Positions 1 through 8,002 of a stretch of DNA of 64,000 bases are shown in pieces. This DNA comes from an uncultured Mucilaginibacter sp. Its GTDB lineage: Bacteria; Bacteroidota; Bacteroidia; Sphingobacteriales; Sphingobacteriaceae. Below the pieces are notes generated by a model that searched no databases, had not been told where the DNA came from, and worked only from the letters and a program-made list of their open reading frames with translations. A program made the position numbers and the translations under genes. The stretch spans positions 1 to 64,000 of the forward strand of contig NZ_CAITNG010000129.1 in the NCBI RefSeq assembly GCF_903893715.1. The letters are read 5' to 3'. Every line of letters starts with the position of its first letter. The stretch's first letter is position 1.

Positions 1-46
1 AATTGGTAAAGAGCTTCTCTTGATAGTTTTTCTTCCCTTGCATGAT

Positions 47-75
47 GTTAAGATACTAAATATCAATATCTTAAC
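47..75. repeat. Perfect 9-bp inverted repeat
   Basis: GTTAAGATA at 47-55 pairs exactly with TATCTTAAC at 67-75 across an 11-nt loop. No T-run follows on either strand, so it is not an obvious intrinsic terminator. It could be an operator or a weak 3' hairpin of a gene to the left. Confidence 0.5.
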
Positions 76-247
76 AAAATATTATTGAAAATAATCCTTT
101 CGTTGCGCAACAGCCACGGGGACGCTTGCGGTAGCGGTGTGGGGAAAGTTGGAATTCAAGTAAGTTATTGGAATTCAATAGTTTAACTAAAATATTTTTC
201 CCGAATTGCTTTATTTTGAGGTGAATTGTTGCGACCTTTGTTGTTGG

Positions 248-409
248 TTCATAGTTCATGGATCATAGTTCATGGTGATGCTTCGCGGCATATAGTTCAT
301 AGATCATGGTTCATGGTAATGCTTCGCAGTTCATAGTTCATGGATCATAGTTCATGGTGAATGAACCATTACTTTTTGCTATGAACCATCAACTATGAAC
401 TATGAACCA
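248..409. repeat. Word-repeat palindrome (ATGAACTATGAACC family)
   Basis: About 160 bp made almost entirely of degenerate copies of a 7-nt word (TTCATAG / TTCATGG) in one orientation, followed by its reverse complement (ATGAACTATGAACC) at 385-409. The halves can fold into a long imperfect hairpin. A phrase with GATGCTTCGCGG interrupts the words twice. The repeat creates a spurious upstream ATG (395) in frame with the terminase gene. Confidence 0.75.
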
Positions 410-451
410 AACAACAACAAATTCATTTTCAAACCAAAAAACATAACAACA

Positions 452-1357
452 ATGGCAATTTTACAAGAACTGAGCTTTAAGCAACAAAAATTTTGTGAGG
501 GGTATTTATTGAGTTTCAACGCGTACCGTGCGGCCTTGGATGCCGGGTATACCGAAAATACGGCGGCTAAAGGGAGTTTGCTGCATGTGCCCAAAATTCA
601 GGCGTATTTAAAAGCGGCGATGAACCGCAGTGCCGCCCGCGCGGAGCTGACGCACGATATGCTATTACGCGAGCTGATGAAGATCGCTTTTTGTAATATG
701 GGCAATTATTATGATGATTACGGCCTGCCGAAGAAGATGCACCAGCTAACGGATGAGGAAAAAGCGGCGGTGAGCTATTACCAGCGCGCTGATATGTGCC
801 ACGAAGACGGTTATATTTATGGGGAGCTGGTGAAAATTAAGCTCCACAACAAAATGCAGGCGCTGGACAAGTTGTGCAAGCATACGGGCTTTTACAAGGC
901 CAAATGGGAACCCCTGCCCGAGGTGGATCGCAGCGATACGCCGGAAGACATCGCCTTTGAGGCGGAGGACAGCAAGGTGCCGCATGTGAGCGGCTATACC
1001 GAGGAGGTGTGCGAGGAAATAATGGCCGACCTGCGCCCGCAGATAGAGGCGGCGGGATGGTATATGGGGGAGACGGGGGACGGAAGTCAGACGTCGGAGG
1101 ACGGAGGTCAGAAGTCGGAGGACGGAGGTCGGATGATTGAAGTAGAGGGAGATGTTTTGAGTGGGAAGTCGGGAGTGGGGAGTTCTGAGTCTGGAGTAGA
1201 TGGGCGGCATGATGGGGTGCGGAATCCGTTGGCTCCCGATAGCTATCGGTACGGACAGCATGACCGGGATATTATTGCGGAGACTAAAACGGTTGAAAGG
1301 GATTTGATGTGGGATGAGGATGAGGTGATGGATGAAAGTGAGGCCTGGCCCAATTAG
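452..1357 (+). CDS. Phage-type terminase small subunit (orphan)
   Basis: The N-terminal ~170 residues match the terminase small subunit family (Terminase_2): a helix-turn-helix region beginning with LSFKQQKFCEGYL, then AYRAALDAGYTENTAAKGS, typical of the DNA-binding domain that recognises phage packaging sites. I start at the ATG at 452 (MAILQELSF); an in-frame ATG at 395 is repeat-derived (MNYEP...). The C-terminal ~100 residues are low-complexity and encoded by tandem 21-nt repeats (SEDGG motifs, 1093-1130) and an intergenic-type palindrome (1235-1250), so the tail looks like repeat DNA that was read into. No large terminase, portal or capsid gene follows, so it is a phage remnant or an isolated cargo gene. 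Confidence 0.8.
   Translation: MAILQELSFKQQKFCEGYLLSFNAYRAALDAGYTENTAAKGSLLHVPKIQAYLKAAMNRSAARAELTHDMLLRELMKIAFCNMGNYYDDYGLPKKMHQLTDEEKAAVSYYQRADMCHEDGYIYGELVKIKLHNKMQALDKLCKHTGFYKAKWEPLPEVDRSDTPEDIAFEAEDSKVPHVSGYTEEVCEEIMADLRPQIEAAGWYMGETGDGSQTSEDGGQKSEDGGRMIEVEGDVLSGKSGVGSSESGVDGRHDGVRNPLAPDSYRYGQHDRDIIAETKTVERDLMWDEDEVMDESEAWPN
1093..1130 (+). repeat. 21-nt tandem repeat inside coding sequence
   Basis: The 17-mer GTCGGAGGACGGAGGTC occurs at 1093-1109 and 1114-1130 with a 21-nt period, so the frame is kept and SEDGG is encoded twice. The words (GGAAGTCAG, GACGGAGGTC) resemble the permuted word repeats otherwise found between genes in this window. Confidence 0.75.
1235..1250. repeat. CCGATAGCTATCGG palindrome (copy in CDS)
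   Basis: A 14-bp perfect palindrome (1236-1249) lies inside the terminase-like gene tail, encoding DSYR. An 18-bp version (TCCCGATAGCTATCGGGA) sits between genes at 13057-13074. Confidence 0.7.
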
Positions 1358-1365
1358 AAGGGGAC

Positions 1366-1411
1366 TATTGATTGATTGATCGATTAATTGATTTTTGAAT
1401 GATTGAATGGG
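1366..1411. repeat. GATTGATTGATCGATTAATTG word repeat
   Basis: Degenerate copies of ATTGATTG/GATTGAAT directly after the terminase stop codon. It includes the self-complementary core TTGATCGATTAA-like sequence. Same style as the other word repeats but with a different word. Confidence 0.6.
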
Positions 1412-1455
1412 AAATGTGTTTAAATATTCTTACTAATTCCCCCCTATCAAACTCT

Positions 1456-1595
1456 GTCATTTCGAGGCACGGCCTGTCCCGATGCTTTGGGAAAGCAATC
1501 CCTGAACGATTTACATAGTATGATGACTGATTAGTGCTACACGGGCATTATCGAATAGCATGTGCAGGGGTTGCTTCGCTACCGCTCGCAATGAC
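1456..1595. repeat. MITE/REP-like 140-bp inverted-repeat element
   Basis: The ends are GTCATTTCGAG (1456-1466) and CTCGCAATGAC (1585-1595), inverted with 10 of 11 matches. Inside, AGCAATCCCTG (near 1494) and CAGGGGTTGCT (near 1565) form a second, nested inverted pair. It contains TCCCGATGCTTTGGGA, a decayed palindrome. Elements with GTCAT...CGAGG ends are common dispersed repeats in Bacteroidota genomes. It has no coding capacity. Confidence 0.7.
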
Positions 1596-1608
1596 GGGGG
1601 TTATTATA

Positions 1609-2151
1609 TCAGGCAGGTTGGATTGCTTTTTCGTGCCCGCCATAGCTTAAGCGACGTCGGGTGAAGGCTTTACTTGCTTTGAGGATTGTAAGGGTTAATA
1701 TAAAGGTGATTGTACCGGCCACGAGGGCCAGGGTAATGCTACCGAACAGGTATTGTTTGAGTTGGGTTACGAGTTTTGCGGAGGGGTTGTTGGCAATAAG
1801 ATGTTCGCCCGTACGGTAACTGAGCCAGATGATAAGGGGCATAAGGGGCGGGAAACTGACCTGCGAGTAGATGATGACCAGGGCCTTATTGAGCCTGAAC
1901 AGCATGGCCAGGGCAATAACCGCCAGCGTTTGGAAACCCCAAATGGGCATAATACCTACCAATGTGCCGATGGCGGCGGAGAGGGCTTTGCGCTCGTCGC
2001 TTTGGGTGGGGTCGTACAGTTGGGTGCCGAGTTTTTGCAGGGTTTGTTTGGAGAACAGGGAGCGCAGCCAAGCTGGTTTGGCATAGGCAAAGGCGGTACA
2101 TACCGTAATGGTTTCGGCAAAAAGGCCCCTGAGTTTGTTAAATGCCTGCAT
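1609..2151 (-). CDS. DUF2062 domain membrane protein
   Basis: A 180-residue protein with the DUF2062 pattern: an amphipathic N-terminus, then AIGTLVGIMPIWGFQTL and membrane segments (roughly residues 70-95, 100-120 and 140-165). The function of the family is not established; members often accompany glycosyltransferases. I start at the ATG at 2151 (MQAFNKLRG) and not at the in-frame ATG at 2187, because a -7 box (2166-2173) lies between them, so the upstream ATG would not be transcribed. The flanking DNA on both sides is repeat-rich and there is no operon partner. Confidence 0.75.
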   Translation of the reverse strand: MQAFNKLRGLFAETITVCTAFAYAKPAWLRSLFSKQTLQKLGTQLYDPTQSDERKALSAAIGTLVGIMPIWGFQTLAVIALAMLFRLNKALVIIYSQVSFPPLMPLIIWLSYRTGEHLIANNPSAKLVTQLKQYLFGSITLALVAGTITFILTLTILKASKAFTRRRLSYGGHEKAIQPA

Positions 2152-2165
2152 GGTTAATTGTTGTA

Positions 2166-2173
2166 CAAACATA
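2166..2173 (-). promoter_or_regulatory. -7 promoter box (TATGTTTG) for DUF2062 gene
   Basis: On the minus strand TATGTTTG matches the Bacteroidota TAnnTTTG element. It is 14 nt upstream of the chosen ATG at 2151. I see no convincing -33 box. Confidence 0.55.
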
Positions 2174-2231
2174 CCTACGCAATGCAATGGGAATGAGTTT
2201 TAGTTATTAAACTTTTGTTAAGAAGTTGTGG

Positions 2232-2279
2232 AAGTCATTAGGTCATTGGGTCATTAGTCATTAGGTCATTAGGTTATTG
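2232..2279. repeat. GTCATTAG word repeat
   Basis: Six degenerate copies of the word GTCATTAG / GTCATTGG run head to tail upstream of the DUF2062 promoter region. No coding capacity. Confidence 0.65.
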
Positions 2280-2303
2280 AAATGGATGTAAGTATTTAGG
2301 GAA

Positions 2304-2330
2304 GATATTCCTACTTCCCCCCCCCCTATG
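2304..2330 (+). repeat. ATATTC-TAC-polyC element with C10 tract
   Basis: The sequence ATATTCCTACTT is followed by ten cytosines (2317-2326) and TATGG. It belongs to a dispersed family in this window (consensus AATATTCTTACTTTTTCCCCCC) also seen at 1425-1446 and 12765-12945, and in decayed form at 32346 and 46246. The C10 run is slippage-prone. Confidence 0.6.
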
Positions 2331-2334
2331 GCAG

Positions 2335-2368
2335 AGATTGAAGAATCGAGAGTCAAGCGTCAAGAAGC
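2335..2368. repeat. AATCGAGAGTCAAG word repeat
   Basis: Overlapping words GAATCGAGAGTCAAGCGTCAAG. The 14-mer AATCGAGAGTCAAG occurs again, inverted, at 12806-12842 inside the start of the sulfatase gene. Confidence 0.65.
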
Positions 2369-2394
2369 CATGGCTGGTAACGGGATAAAGGGCT

Positions 2395-3015
2395 CTATTT
2401 ATCGCTGATGATGGCGTCCTTTTTACGCTGGCTGTTGGTGCTGTGCTTGCGCAGAAAGTTATAGGTGAGGTTAAAGCCCATATACTGTGTTCCGCGGCTG
2501 CTGTTGGTGCCGTCGAAGTAATAGTAGCCTTGTACTACGGCCAAAGCCCAGTTTTCGGAGATGTTGAAGTTGATGCTGTTGCAGACTTCGGTCATGAGGC
2601 CTTGTTGGGCGTTGAATACATAGCCCCCACCCAAACAGAGGGCTTCGGCAAAACGGCCCTTGGAGAAGATGTTGATTGTGGGACGGAACTCGATGAAATG
2701 GGTGGTGTCGCTGCCGGAACTGAGGGTGTTGAGCATTCCGGTTGCCAGGCCGATATCGAATATGCCATAGGTGCGGCCAAACTCCATGGATGGAGAAAAC
2801 CTTTTGGCAAAACCGCCTTTGCTGTTCACAAACACATTGGTATTTGCCGAGAGGTAGAAATAGCGGGGTTCTTTGTTTTCTTTAGAGGTGTCTTTTTCGA
2901 TAACGGTATCTTTTGACGCGACTTTGGTTTGAGGTTTGGGTGCTACCGGCTTATGTGTTTGGGCAAACAAACATGAGGCATATAGGATGATGAGTATGGT
3001 TAAAAGTGGTTTCAT
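2395..3015 (-). CDS. Secreted outer-membrane beta-barrel-like protein, unknown function
   Basis: A 206-residue protein beginning with a clear signal peptide (MKPLLTILIILYASCLFAQ, cleavage after A-Q). A Pro/Lys/Thr-rich linker follows (residues 20-48), then alternating hydrophobic/polar segments rich in Tyr, Phe and Gly (RYFYLSANTNVFV, LALGGGYVF-like, YMGFNLTYNFLRK), as in small outer-membrane barrels. I do not recognise a named family. It is transcribed alone, separated from its neighbours by repeats. Confidence 0.65.
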   Translation of the reverse strand: MKPLLTILIILYASCLFAQTHKPVAPKPQTKVASKDTVIEKDTSKENKEPRYFYLSANTNVFVNSKGGFAKRFSPSMEFGRTYGIFDIGLATGMLNTLSSGSDTTHFIEFRPTINIFSKGRFAEALCLGGGYVFNAQQGLMTEVCNSINFNISENWALAVVQGYYYFDGTNSSRGTQYMGFNLTYNFLRKHSTNSQRKKDAIISDK

Positions 3016-3194
3016 GGTTTTTCGGTATGTAACATCGTGGTGACTTAATTGTTTGTGGAGGCCATTTTTTAGGTGATAATCGATGGTCTGAAAAAAAAAG
3101 GGAGTATTGGTGATTTAGGTCAAACAATTATGAGAAAATGTTATTTACATTGTATAATAATTGAGACACAGCTAATTGACCGAAGAACCTTTGA

Positions 3195-4517
3195 ATGATG
3201 CCCCTACTAAAGAAATGTTGTTTTACGCTGATTATCGCCTTTGTTACGGGTTGCTTTAAGTTATTCGCGCAAGACAGTACCCTGATAGGCGCCACCATAC
3301 AATGGGACCTGCAAAAGTGCATTGAGTACGCCAGAAAGAACAATATCCAAATCAATACGCTGCAGTTGTCGCAACAGGTTAGTCAGCAGGAGTTTTTGTT
3401 GGCCAAGGCGGCAAGATTGCCCAACCTTTCGGGGACGGCATCGCAGAATTTTGGGCATAATGGTGCGTCAGGCTTTAGTGCAAATGGTAATTATGGTTTA
3501 AACTCGAGCGTTACGCTGTACAACGGTAACTATATCAACAACAATATCCTGCAAAAGAACCTGGAGGTGCAATCGGCCAACCTGAGCGTGATACAGCAGG
3601 AAAACGACATCACCCTACAAATAACACAAGCTTACCTCGCGGTATTGCTCGACAAGGAAAGCATCATATACAATACCGACCTGCTCAATACCACAAAAGC
3701 GCAGGTGAAACTGGAGCAACAGCGCTATGATGTGGGCGCTGTGGCGCGAAAGGACCTGATACAGTTACAGGCCCAACAAGCTACCGACCAGTTTACACTC
3801 ATCAGTTCGCAAAACCTGGAGCGCACCGACCTGATTACGCTGAAGCAACTGTTGCTATTACCGACTGACATCCATTTTGATGTGGTGAAGCCGGACAGTA
3901 TTGCGGCACCGGCCAATGTGGTGTCGCCTTTTAGGGATGCTGAGCAAACCGCCTTGCAAAACCGTCCGGAGGTAAAGAATGGCGAGTTGGGTTTGAAGAT
4001 AGCCCAATATAGTGTGGATCTGGCCAATGCGGGTTATAAACCAAGCCTGATTGCAGGGGGTTCGATAGGCACGGGCTATACAACCGGGCAGGGAGACCTT
4101 TTCCCGCAGTTTGGCAATAACTTTAACCAACAAGTAGGTATTACGCTTTCGGTGCCGATATTCACCAGGCGGGTGGTAAAAACTCAGGTAGAAGAGGCAA
4201 AGATAAACGTTAAGCAGGCCGAACTGAACCTAAAGAACACGCGGACAACACTATCACAGGAAGTGGAACGGGCGTACATCAACGTACAAAACGCCCAAAG
4301 CCAGTATGATGCTGCCAACGAAGAACTGAAATTCAGTAAAGAAAGTTATCGCATAGCCAACGAGCAATTGAAGGTAAGCGCGACCAATACAGTGGACTTT
4401 TTACTGGTAAAGAACCAGTTTGTACAGGCCGAGCAGGCTTTTGTACAGGCCAAATACAACGCTTTGCTCACGATGAAAATATATGACTTTTACAGAGGTG
4501 TACCTATTAAACTATAA
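3195..4517 (+). CDS. TolC-family outer-membrane efflux protein
   Basis: A 440-residue TolC-type channel for tripartite efflux. A signal peptide ends near residue 26 (LFAQD). Next come WDLQKCIEYARKNN, the usual first motif of OEP proteins, and two OEP repeats with long coiled-coil helices: one around LAVLLDKESIIYNTDLL...QRYDVGAVARKDLIQLQ and a second around VEEAKINVKQAELNLKNTRTTLSQEVERAYINVQ. An alternative ATG is 3 nt downstream. The adaptor gene starts 11 nt after its stop, and ATPase and permease genes follow, so the four genes form one export operon. Confidence 0.93.
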   Translation: MMPLLKKCCFTLIIAFVTGCFKLFAQDSTLIGATIQWDLQKCIEYARKNNIQINTLQLSQQVSQQEFLLAKAARLPNLSGTASQNFGHNGASGFSANGNYGLNSSVTLYNGNYINNNILQKNLEVQSANLSVIQQENDITLQITQAYLAVLLDKESIIYNTDLLNTTKAQVKLEQQRYDVGAVARKDLIQLQAQQATDQFTLISSQNLERTDLITLKQLLLLPTDIHFDVVKPDSIAAPANVVSPFRDAEQTALQNRPEVKNGELGLKIAQYSVDLANAGYKPSLIAGGSIGTGYTTGQGDLFPQFGNNFNQQVGITLSVPIFTRRVVKTQVEEAKINVKQAELNLKNTRTTLSQEVERAYINVQNAQSQYDAANEELKFSKESYRIANEQLKVSATNTVDFLLVKNQFVQAEQAFVQAKYNALLTMKIYDFYRGVPIKL

Positions 4518-4528
4518 AACCGACCGAC

Positions 4529-5917
4529 ATGGACAACCCAAAAACCGATACACCGGCACCTATACCTGCTACACCAGGCACAAAGTCTGATGCTTCGGGT
4601 ATAAAACCCATCGCATCTAAAAAGAAATCTAAAGCCGTTTGGATTGTTCTAGCCGTCGCGATACTTGGAGTAGCAGCCTGGTTTTTCTTTATCAGGAAAC
4701 CGGAACAGCCTGTTGTATTGCAAACGGTAAAGCCGACAACGGGATACATCGCGCAAAGTGTAACCGCAACCGGCAGGATTGAACCGGTGGATACGGTTAC
4801 CGTAGGTACACAGATATCGGGCATATTAAGCAAGTTGTATGTAAACTACAATTCGACTGTGAAAAAGGGCGAACTGATAGCCGAATTGGATAAATCATTG
4901 TTGCAAGCCACGCTCGACCAATACAAAGGCAACCTGCAAAACACGCAGAGCCAACTTGTATTTGCACAGAACAACTTTAACCGGCAGAATACGCTTTACA
5001 AAGCAGATGCCATCAGCAAAGCCGACTTTGATACCGCGTTGAACACTTTAGATGAAGCAAAAGCCGCCGTTGCCAGTGCCCAAGCACAGGTTAGGCTGGC
5101 AACAAAGAACCTTTCGTACACTGATATTTACTCTCCCATTGATGGTGTGGTATTGAACCGTAATATCAACGTGGGGCAAACAGTAGCAGCAAGTTTTAGT
5201 ACGCCTACCCTGTTTGTAATAGCAAAGGATATCACCAAAATGGAGGTTGAAGCCAATGTGGATGAAGCCGATATTGGTGATGTTAAACCCGGTAACCGGG
5301 CATCATTCACGGTTGATGCTTTTATAAACGATTCGTTTGGCGGCACGGTTTCGAGTATCAGGCTGCACCCATCTGTTTCGGCCAACGTGGTTACCTATAC
5401 TACCATTATCAATGCGCCGAACGATGATATGAAATTAAAGCCGGGTATGACAGCCAATATCATCATTTATACCAAAGAGGTGAACAACGCGATGCTCCTC
5501 CCTGTAAAGGCCATCAATTTCACACCGGATTCCGTGCTGTCGACAAAATACCAGGTGGTGGGCCGTACGCCTCACAAAAGCAAAAAGGGAGATGCAACCG
5601 CAACCGTAGCAGGTGCTGCACAGAGCGGTCACGCTGTAAAAAGCCGGAAGGATACATCGGGCATACCTAAAACAAAAGCCTTTGTTTGGTTATTGCAAGG
5701 CAACAAACTGGTACAAAAAAGAATAGAGACCGGCCTTGATGATAATACACAGGTAGAGGTTCTGTCAGGACTAAGTGCCACTGATGTTGTGGTTACCGGA
5801 TACACCGGCGGACCTAACGGCATTGCAGCTGCGGGCAAACCTGCAGCAAGTCCGTTTATGCCTGCACGACGCAACACCGGTGGTGGCGCGGGCGGAGGCG
5901 CAACAAGACCACGATGA
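4529..5917 (+). CDS. HlyD/MacA-type periplasmic adaptor
   Basis: A 462-residue membrane fusion protein. An uncleaved N-terminal membrane anchor lies at residues ~35-52 (WIVLAVAILGVAAWFFF). A biotinyl-lipoyl-like half follows (ATGRIEPVDTVTVGTQISG...), then a coiled-coil hairpin (TLDQYKGNLQNTQSQLVFAQNN...), the second lipoyl half (YSPIDGVVLNRNINVGQTV) and a beta-barrel domain. The C-terminus is long for the family, with Gly/Pro/Ala-rich low complexity. Its stop overlaps the ATPase start by 4 nt (ATGA), indicating translational coupling. The substrate cannot be deduced. Confidence 0.92.
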   Translation: MDNPKTDTPAPIPATPGTKSDASGIKPIASKKKSKAVWIVLAVAILGVAAWFFFIRKPEQPVVLQTVKPTTGYIAQSVTATGRIEPVDTVTVGTQISGILSKLYVNYNSTVKKGELIAELDKSLLQATLDQYKGNLQNTQSQLVFAQNNFNRQNTLYKADAISKADFDTALNTLDEAKAAVASAQAQVRLATKNLSYTDIYSPIDGVVLNRNINVGQTVAASFSTPTLFVIAKDITKMEVEANVDEADIGDVKPGNRASFTVDAFINDSFGGTVSSIRLHPSVSANVVTYTTIINAPNDDMKLKPGMTANIIIYTKEVNNAMLLPVKAINFTPDSVLSTKYQVVGRTPHKSKKGDATATVAGAAQSGHAVKSRKDTSGIPKTKAFVWLLQGNKLVQKRIETGLDDNTQVEVLSGLSATDVVVTGYTGGPNGIAAAGKPAASPFMPARRNTGGGAGGGATRPR

Positions 5918-6669
5918 GCAAGACGATATTAGAAATAAAAGACCTGAAACGGGACTTCCAGATGGGTGTTGAGACGGTTCACGCACTCAGGGGCATCAAC
6001 TTTAATGTTGAAACCGGCGAGTTTGTAACCATAATGGGAAGTAGCGGTTCGGGTAAAACAACCTTACTGAACATATTGGGTTGCCTTGACCAGCCTACCA
6101 TTGGCAATTACTTTTTGGATGGTGTTGATGTTAAAAAACTGACCCGCGATGAACTGGCTCAATTACGCAACCGTAAGATTGGCTTTGTATTTCAGTCGTA
6201 CAACCTGTTGCCCCGCACATCGGCATTGGAGAATGTTGAACTGCCCTTGCTGTATAATAAGGATGTGAGCGTATCTGAACGAAGGGAGCGTGCCATGCAC
6301 GCGTTGGAGTCGGTACAGCTGGCCGACAGGTCCGACCATACGCCCAGCCAATTGTCCGGTGGTCAACAGCAGCGTGTTGCCATAGCCCGCGCGCTGGTAA
6401 ACGAACCGGTAATGATATTGGCGGATGAGGCCACCGGTAACCTGGATAGCCGCACATCATATGGCATTATGGCGCTGATGCAGGAGCTGAACCAAACACA
6501 TGGGAAAACCATTGTGTTTGTAACCCACGAGCCGGATATCGCATCATTTAGCAGCCGCACCATATTGTTGCGCGACGGAATGATACAAAAGGATACCAAA
6601 AACGAGAAGCCCCGTTCGGCGAAGCAAGTTTTGGCCGAGTTGCCGGTTACCGATGATTACAAAATATAA
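5914..6669 (+). CDS. ABC transporter ATPase, MacB/LolD type
   Basis: A 251-residue nucleotide-binding subunit with Walker A GSSGSGKTT, Q-loop FQSYNLLPR, signature LSGGQQQR, Walker B VMILADEAT and the H-loop in FVTHEPDI. The fold and context match the MacB/LolD (type VII ABC) family, which drives mechanotransmission with an FtsX-like permease. In E. coli MacB this ATPase is fused to the permease; here the two are separate genes, 3 nt apart. Start overlaps the adaptor stop (ATGA). Confidence 0.94.
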   Translation: MSKTILEIKDLKRDFQMGVETVHALRGINFNVETGEFVTIMGSSGSGKTTLLNILGCLDQPTIGNYFLDGVDVKKLTRDELAQLRNRKIGFVFQSYNLLPRTSALENVELPLLYNKDVSVSERRERAMHALESVQLADRSDHTPSQLSGGQQQRVAIARALVNEPVMILADEATGNLDSRTSYGIMALMQELNQTHGKTIVFVTHEPDIASFSSRTILLRDGMIQKDTKNEKPRSAKQVLAELPVTDDYKI

Positions 6670-6672
6670 GCA

Positions 6673-7893
6673 ATGGATATTTTAAACCTGATACGGATAG
6701 CTTACAGGGCATTGCAGCGCAACAAGTTGCGTGCCTTTTTAACCATGCTGGGTATCATTATTGGCGTGGCGGCCGTAATCGCGATGGTAGCCATAGGTCA
6801 GGGCTCTAAACAAAGCATCCACGACCAATTGTCGAGCATGGGCTCAAATATGCTCACGGTTTCGCCTGCCAGTAACCTCAACGGCGGCGTGCGCATAGCT
6901 GGTTCAAGTTTCCAATCGCTCACCCAAAAAGACATCATCGCGCTGCAAAAACAGGTCCAATATATTACGGAGATATCACCGTCTATCACTTCGCGGGGCC
7001 AGGCTATTAATGGGGCATTGAATTGGCCTACTTCCATGCAGGGCGTCAGTCCCTCCTACCTCGACATCCGAAAACTAACACTAAAGGACGGCATCCCGTT
7101 TAACGAGAACGATGTAACCACATCGGCAAAGGTCTGCTTGATCGGCCAAACTGTAATTGACAACCTGTTTCCTGGTGGTGAGAACCCCATTGGAAAAGTG
7201 ATACGATTTAACAAGATACCTTTCCAAATCATCGGTATATTGAACCCAAAAGGTCAAAATGCTTTTGGGCAAGACCAGGACGATATCCTCATTGCCCCTA
7301 TCGGCACCGTTCAAAAAAGAATATCGGCCACCATTTACTACCAGAATATCTACGCTTCGGCTGCCAATGAAAACGTTACCGATGCGGCCGTTACCGAAAT
7401 GACGAGTATACTTCGCGAGTCGCACCGGCTGCGCAGCAATGAGGATAACGACTTCACCGTGCGTACCCAGGCTGAACTGATTAATACCCTAAGTGCAACA
7501 AGTGGTTTATTGACCGTTTTGTTGACGGTCATAGCCGGCATTTCGTTGGTTATTGGTGGCATTGGCATCATGAACATCATGTACGTTTCCGTAACCGAGC
7601 GTACGCGTGAAATAGGCTTACGTATGGCCATCGGTGCACGCGGTACCGATATCATGCTCCAGTTTTTAATGGAGGCGATACTCATCAGTATAACCGGCGG
7701 TGTTATCGGTGTGGTGTTGGGCATGGTATCAACCTGGCTGGTTACCGCTACATTGGGTTGGCCAACTATCGTGTCAGAGTCATCGGTTGTACTATCATTC
7801 ATTGTGTGCGCTGTAACCGGCATATTCTTTGGATATTACCCGGCACAAAAAGCTGCGCGTTTAGACCCAATCGAAGCTTTGAGGTACGAATAG
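6673..7893 (+). CDS. ABC permease, MacB/FtsX family
   Basis: A 406-residue permease. TM1 is near residues 20-42 (LRAFLTMLGIIIGVAAVIAMV), followed by a large periplasmic MacB_PCD domain (residues ~45-250) and an FtsX domain with three C-terminal TM helices (SLVIGGIGIMNIMYVSVTERTREIG, then ~330-355 and 370-390). The motif ERTREIGLRMAIGAR is typical. It completes the TolC-adaptor-ATPase-permease operon, which probably exports a small molecule or peptide from the periplasm. Confidence 0.94.
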   Translation: MDILNLIRIAYRALQRNKLRAFLTMLGIIIGVAAVIAMVAIGQGSKQSIHDQLSSMGSNMLTVSPASNLNGGVRIAGSSFQSLTQKDIIALQKQVQYITEISPSITSRGQAINGALNWPTSMQGVSPSYLDIRKLTLKDGIPFNENDVTTSAKVCLIGQTVIDNLFPGGENPIGKVIRFNKIPFQIIGILNPKGQNAFGQDQDDILIAPIGTVQKRISATIYYQNIYASAANENVTDAAVTEMTSILRESHRLRSNEDNDFTVRTQAELINTLSATSGLLTVLLTVIAGISLVIGGIGIMNIMYVSVTERTREIGLRMAIGARGTDIMLQFLMEAILISITGGVIGVVLGMVSTWLVTATLGWPTIVSESSVVLSFIVCAVTGIFFGYYPAQKAARLDPIEALRYE

Positions 7894-7989
7894 ACAGACT
7901 TTAGTCTCATTCTTCTGTTTTGTTTTTTGTAGCACGAAAGTTACGCTAATACTAAGCAGGTCAGAACAATAGCTTCGTGTTTTGTTTGT

Positions 7990-7997
7990 TATATTTG
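7990..7997 (+). promoter_or_regulatory. -7 promoter box (TATATTTG), start-proximal
   Basis: TATATTTG matches TAnnTTTG and ends only 5 nt before the ATG at 8003. If used, the mRNA would be leaderless or nearly so. The 16-nt block including the ATG (TATATTTGATATAATG) matches 14 of 16 positions at 48366-48381. Confidence 0.45.
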
Positions 7998-8002
7998 ATA
8001 TA

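Larger units (their letters stand above)
1..451. other. Gene-poor left edge, 451 bp
   Basis: No convincing gene is visible before the terminase-like gene. A short minus-strand frame (71-259) opens inside the word repeat at 248-409 and shows no recognisable motif, so I do not call it. The stretch holds one inverted repeat (47-75), a direct repeat of TTGGAATTCAA near 150-178, and a dense array of ATGAACTATGAACC-type words. The gene to the left lies outside the window. Confidence 0.6.

Noticed and set aside
71..259. 62-codon minus-strand frame starting MNYEP
   Set aside because: It begins inside the ATGAACTATGAACC repeat, has no family similarity and no promoter; the repeat generates such starts by chance.
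248..409. Possible CRISPR array in the repeated words at 248-409 (and similar loci)
   Set aside because: Units are 7-9 nt, degenerate and inverted, with no spacers of constant length and no cas genes.
746..1261. 171-codon minus-strand frame opposite the terminase-like gene
   Set aside because: Its proline/arginine/serine-rich product (LRTPHSRLPTQ, SVLRRLTSV) is just the antisense reading of the word repeats and of the terminase gene; no motif or start signal.
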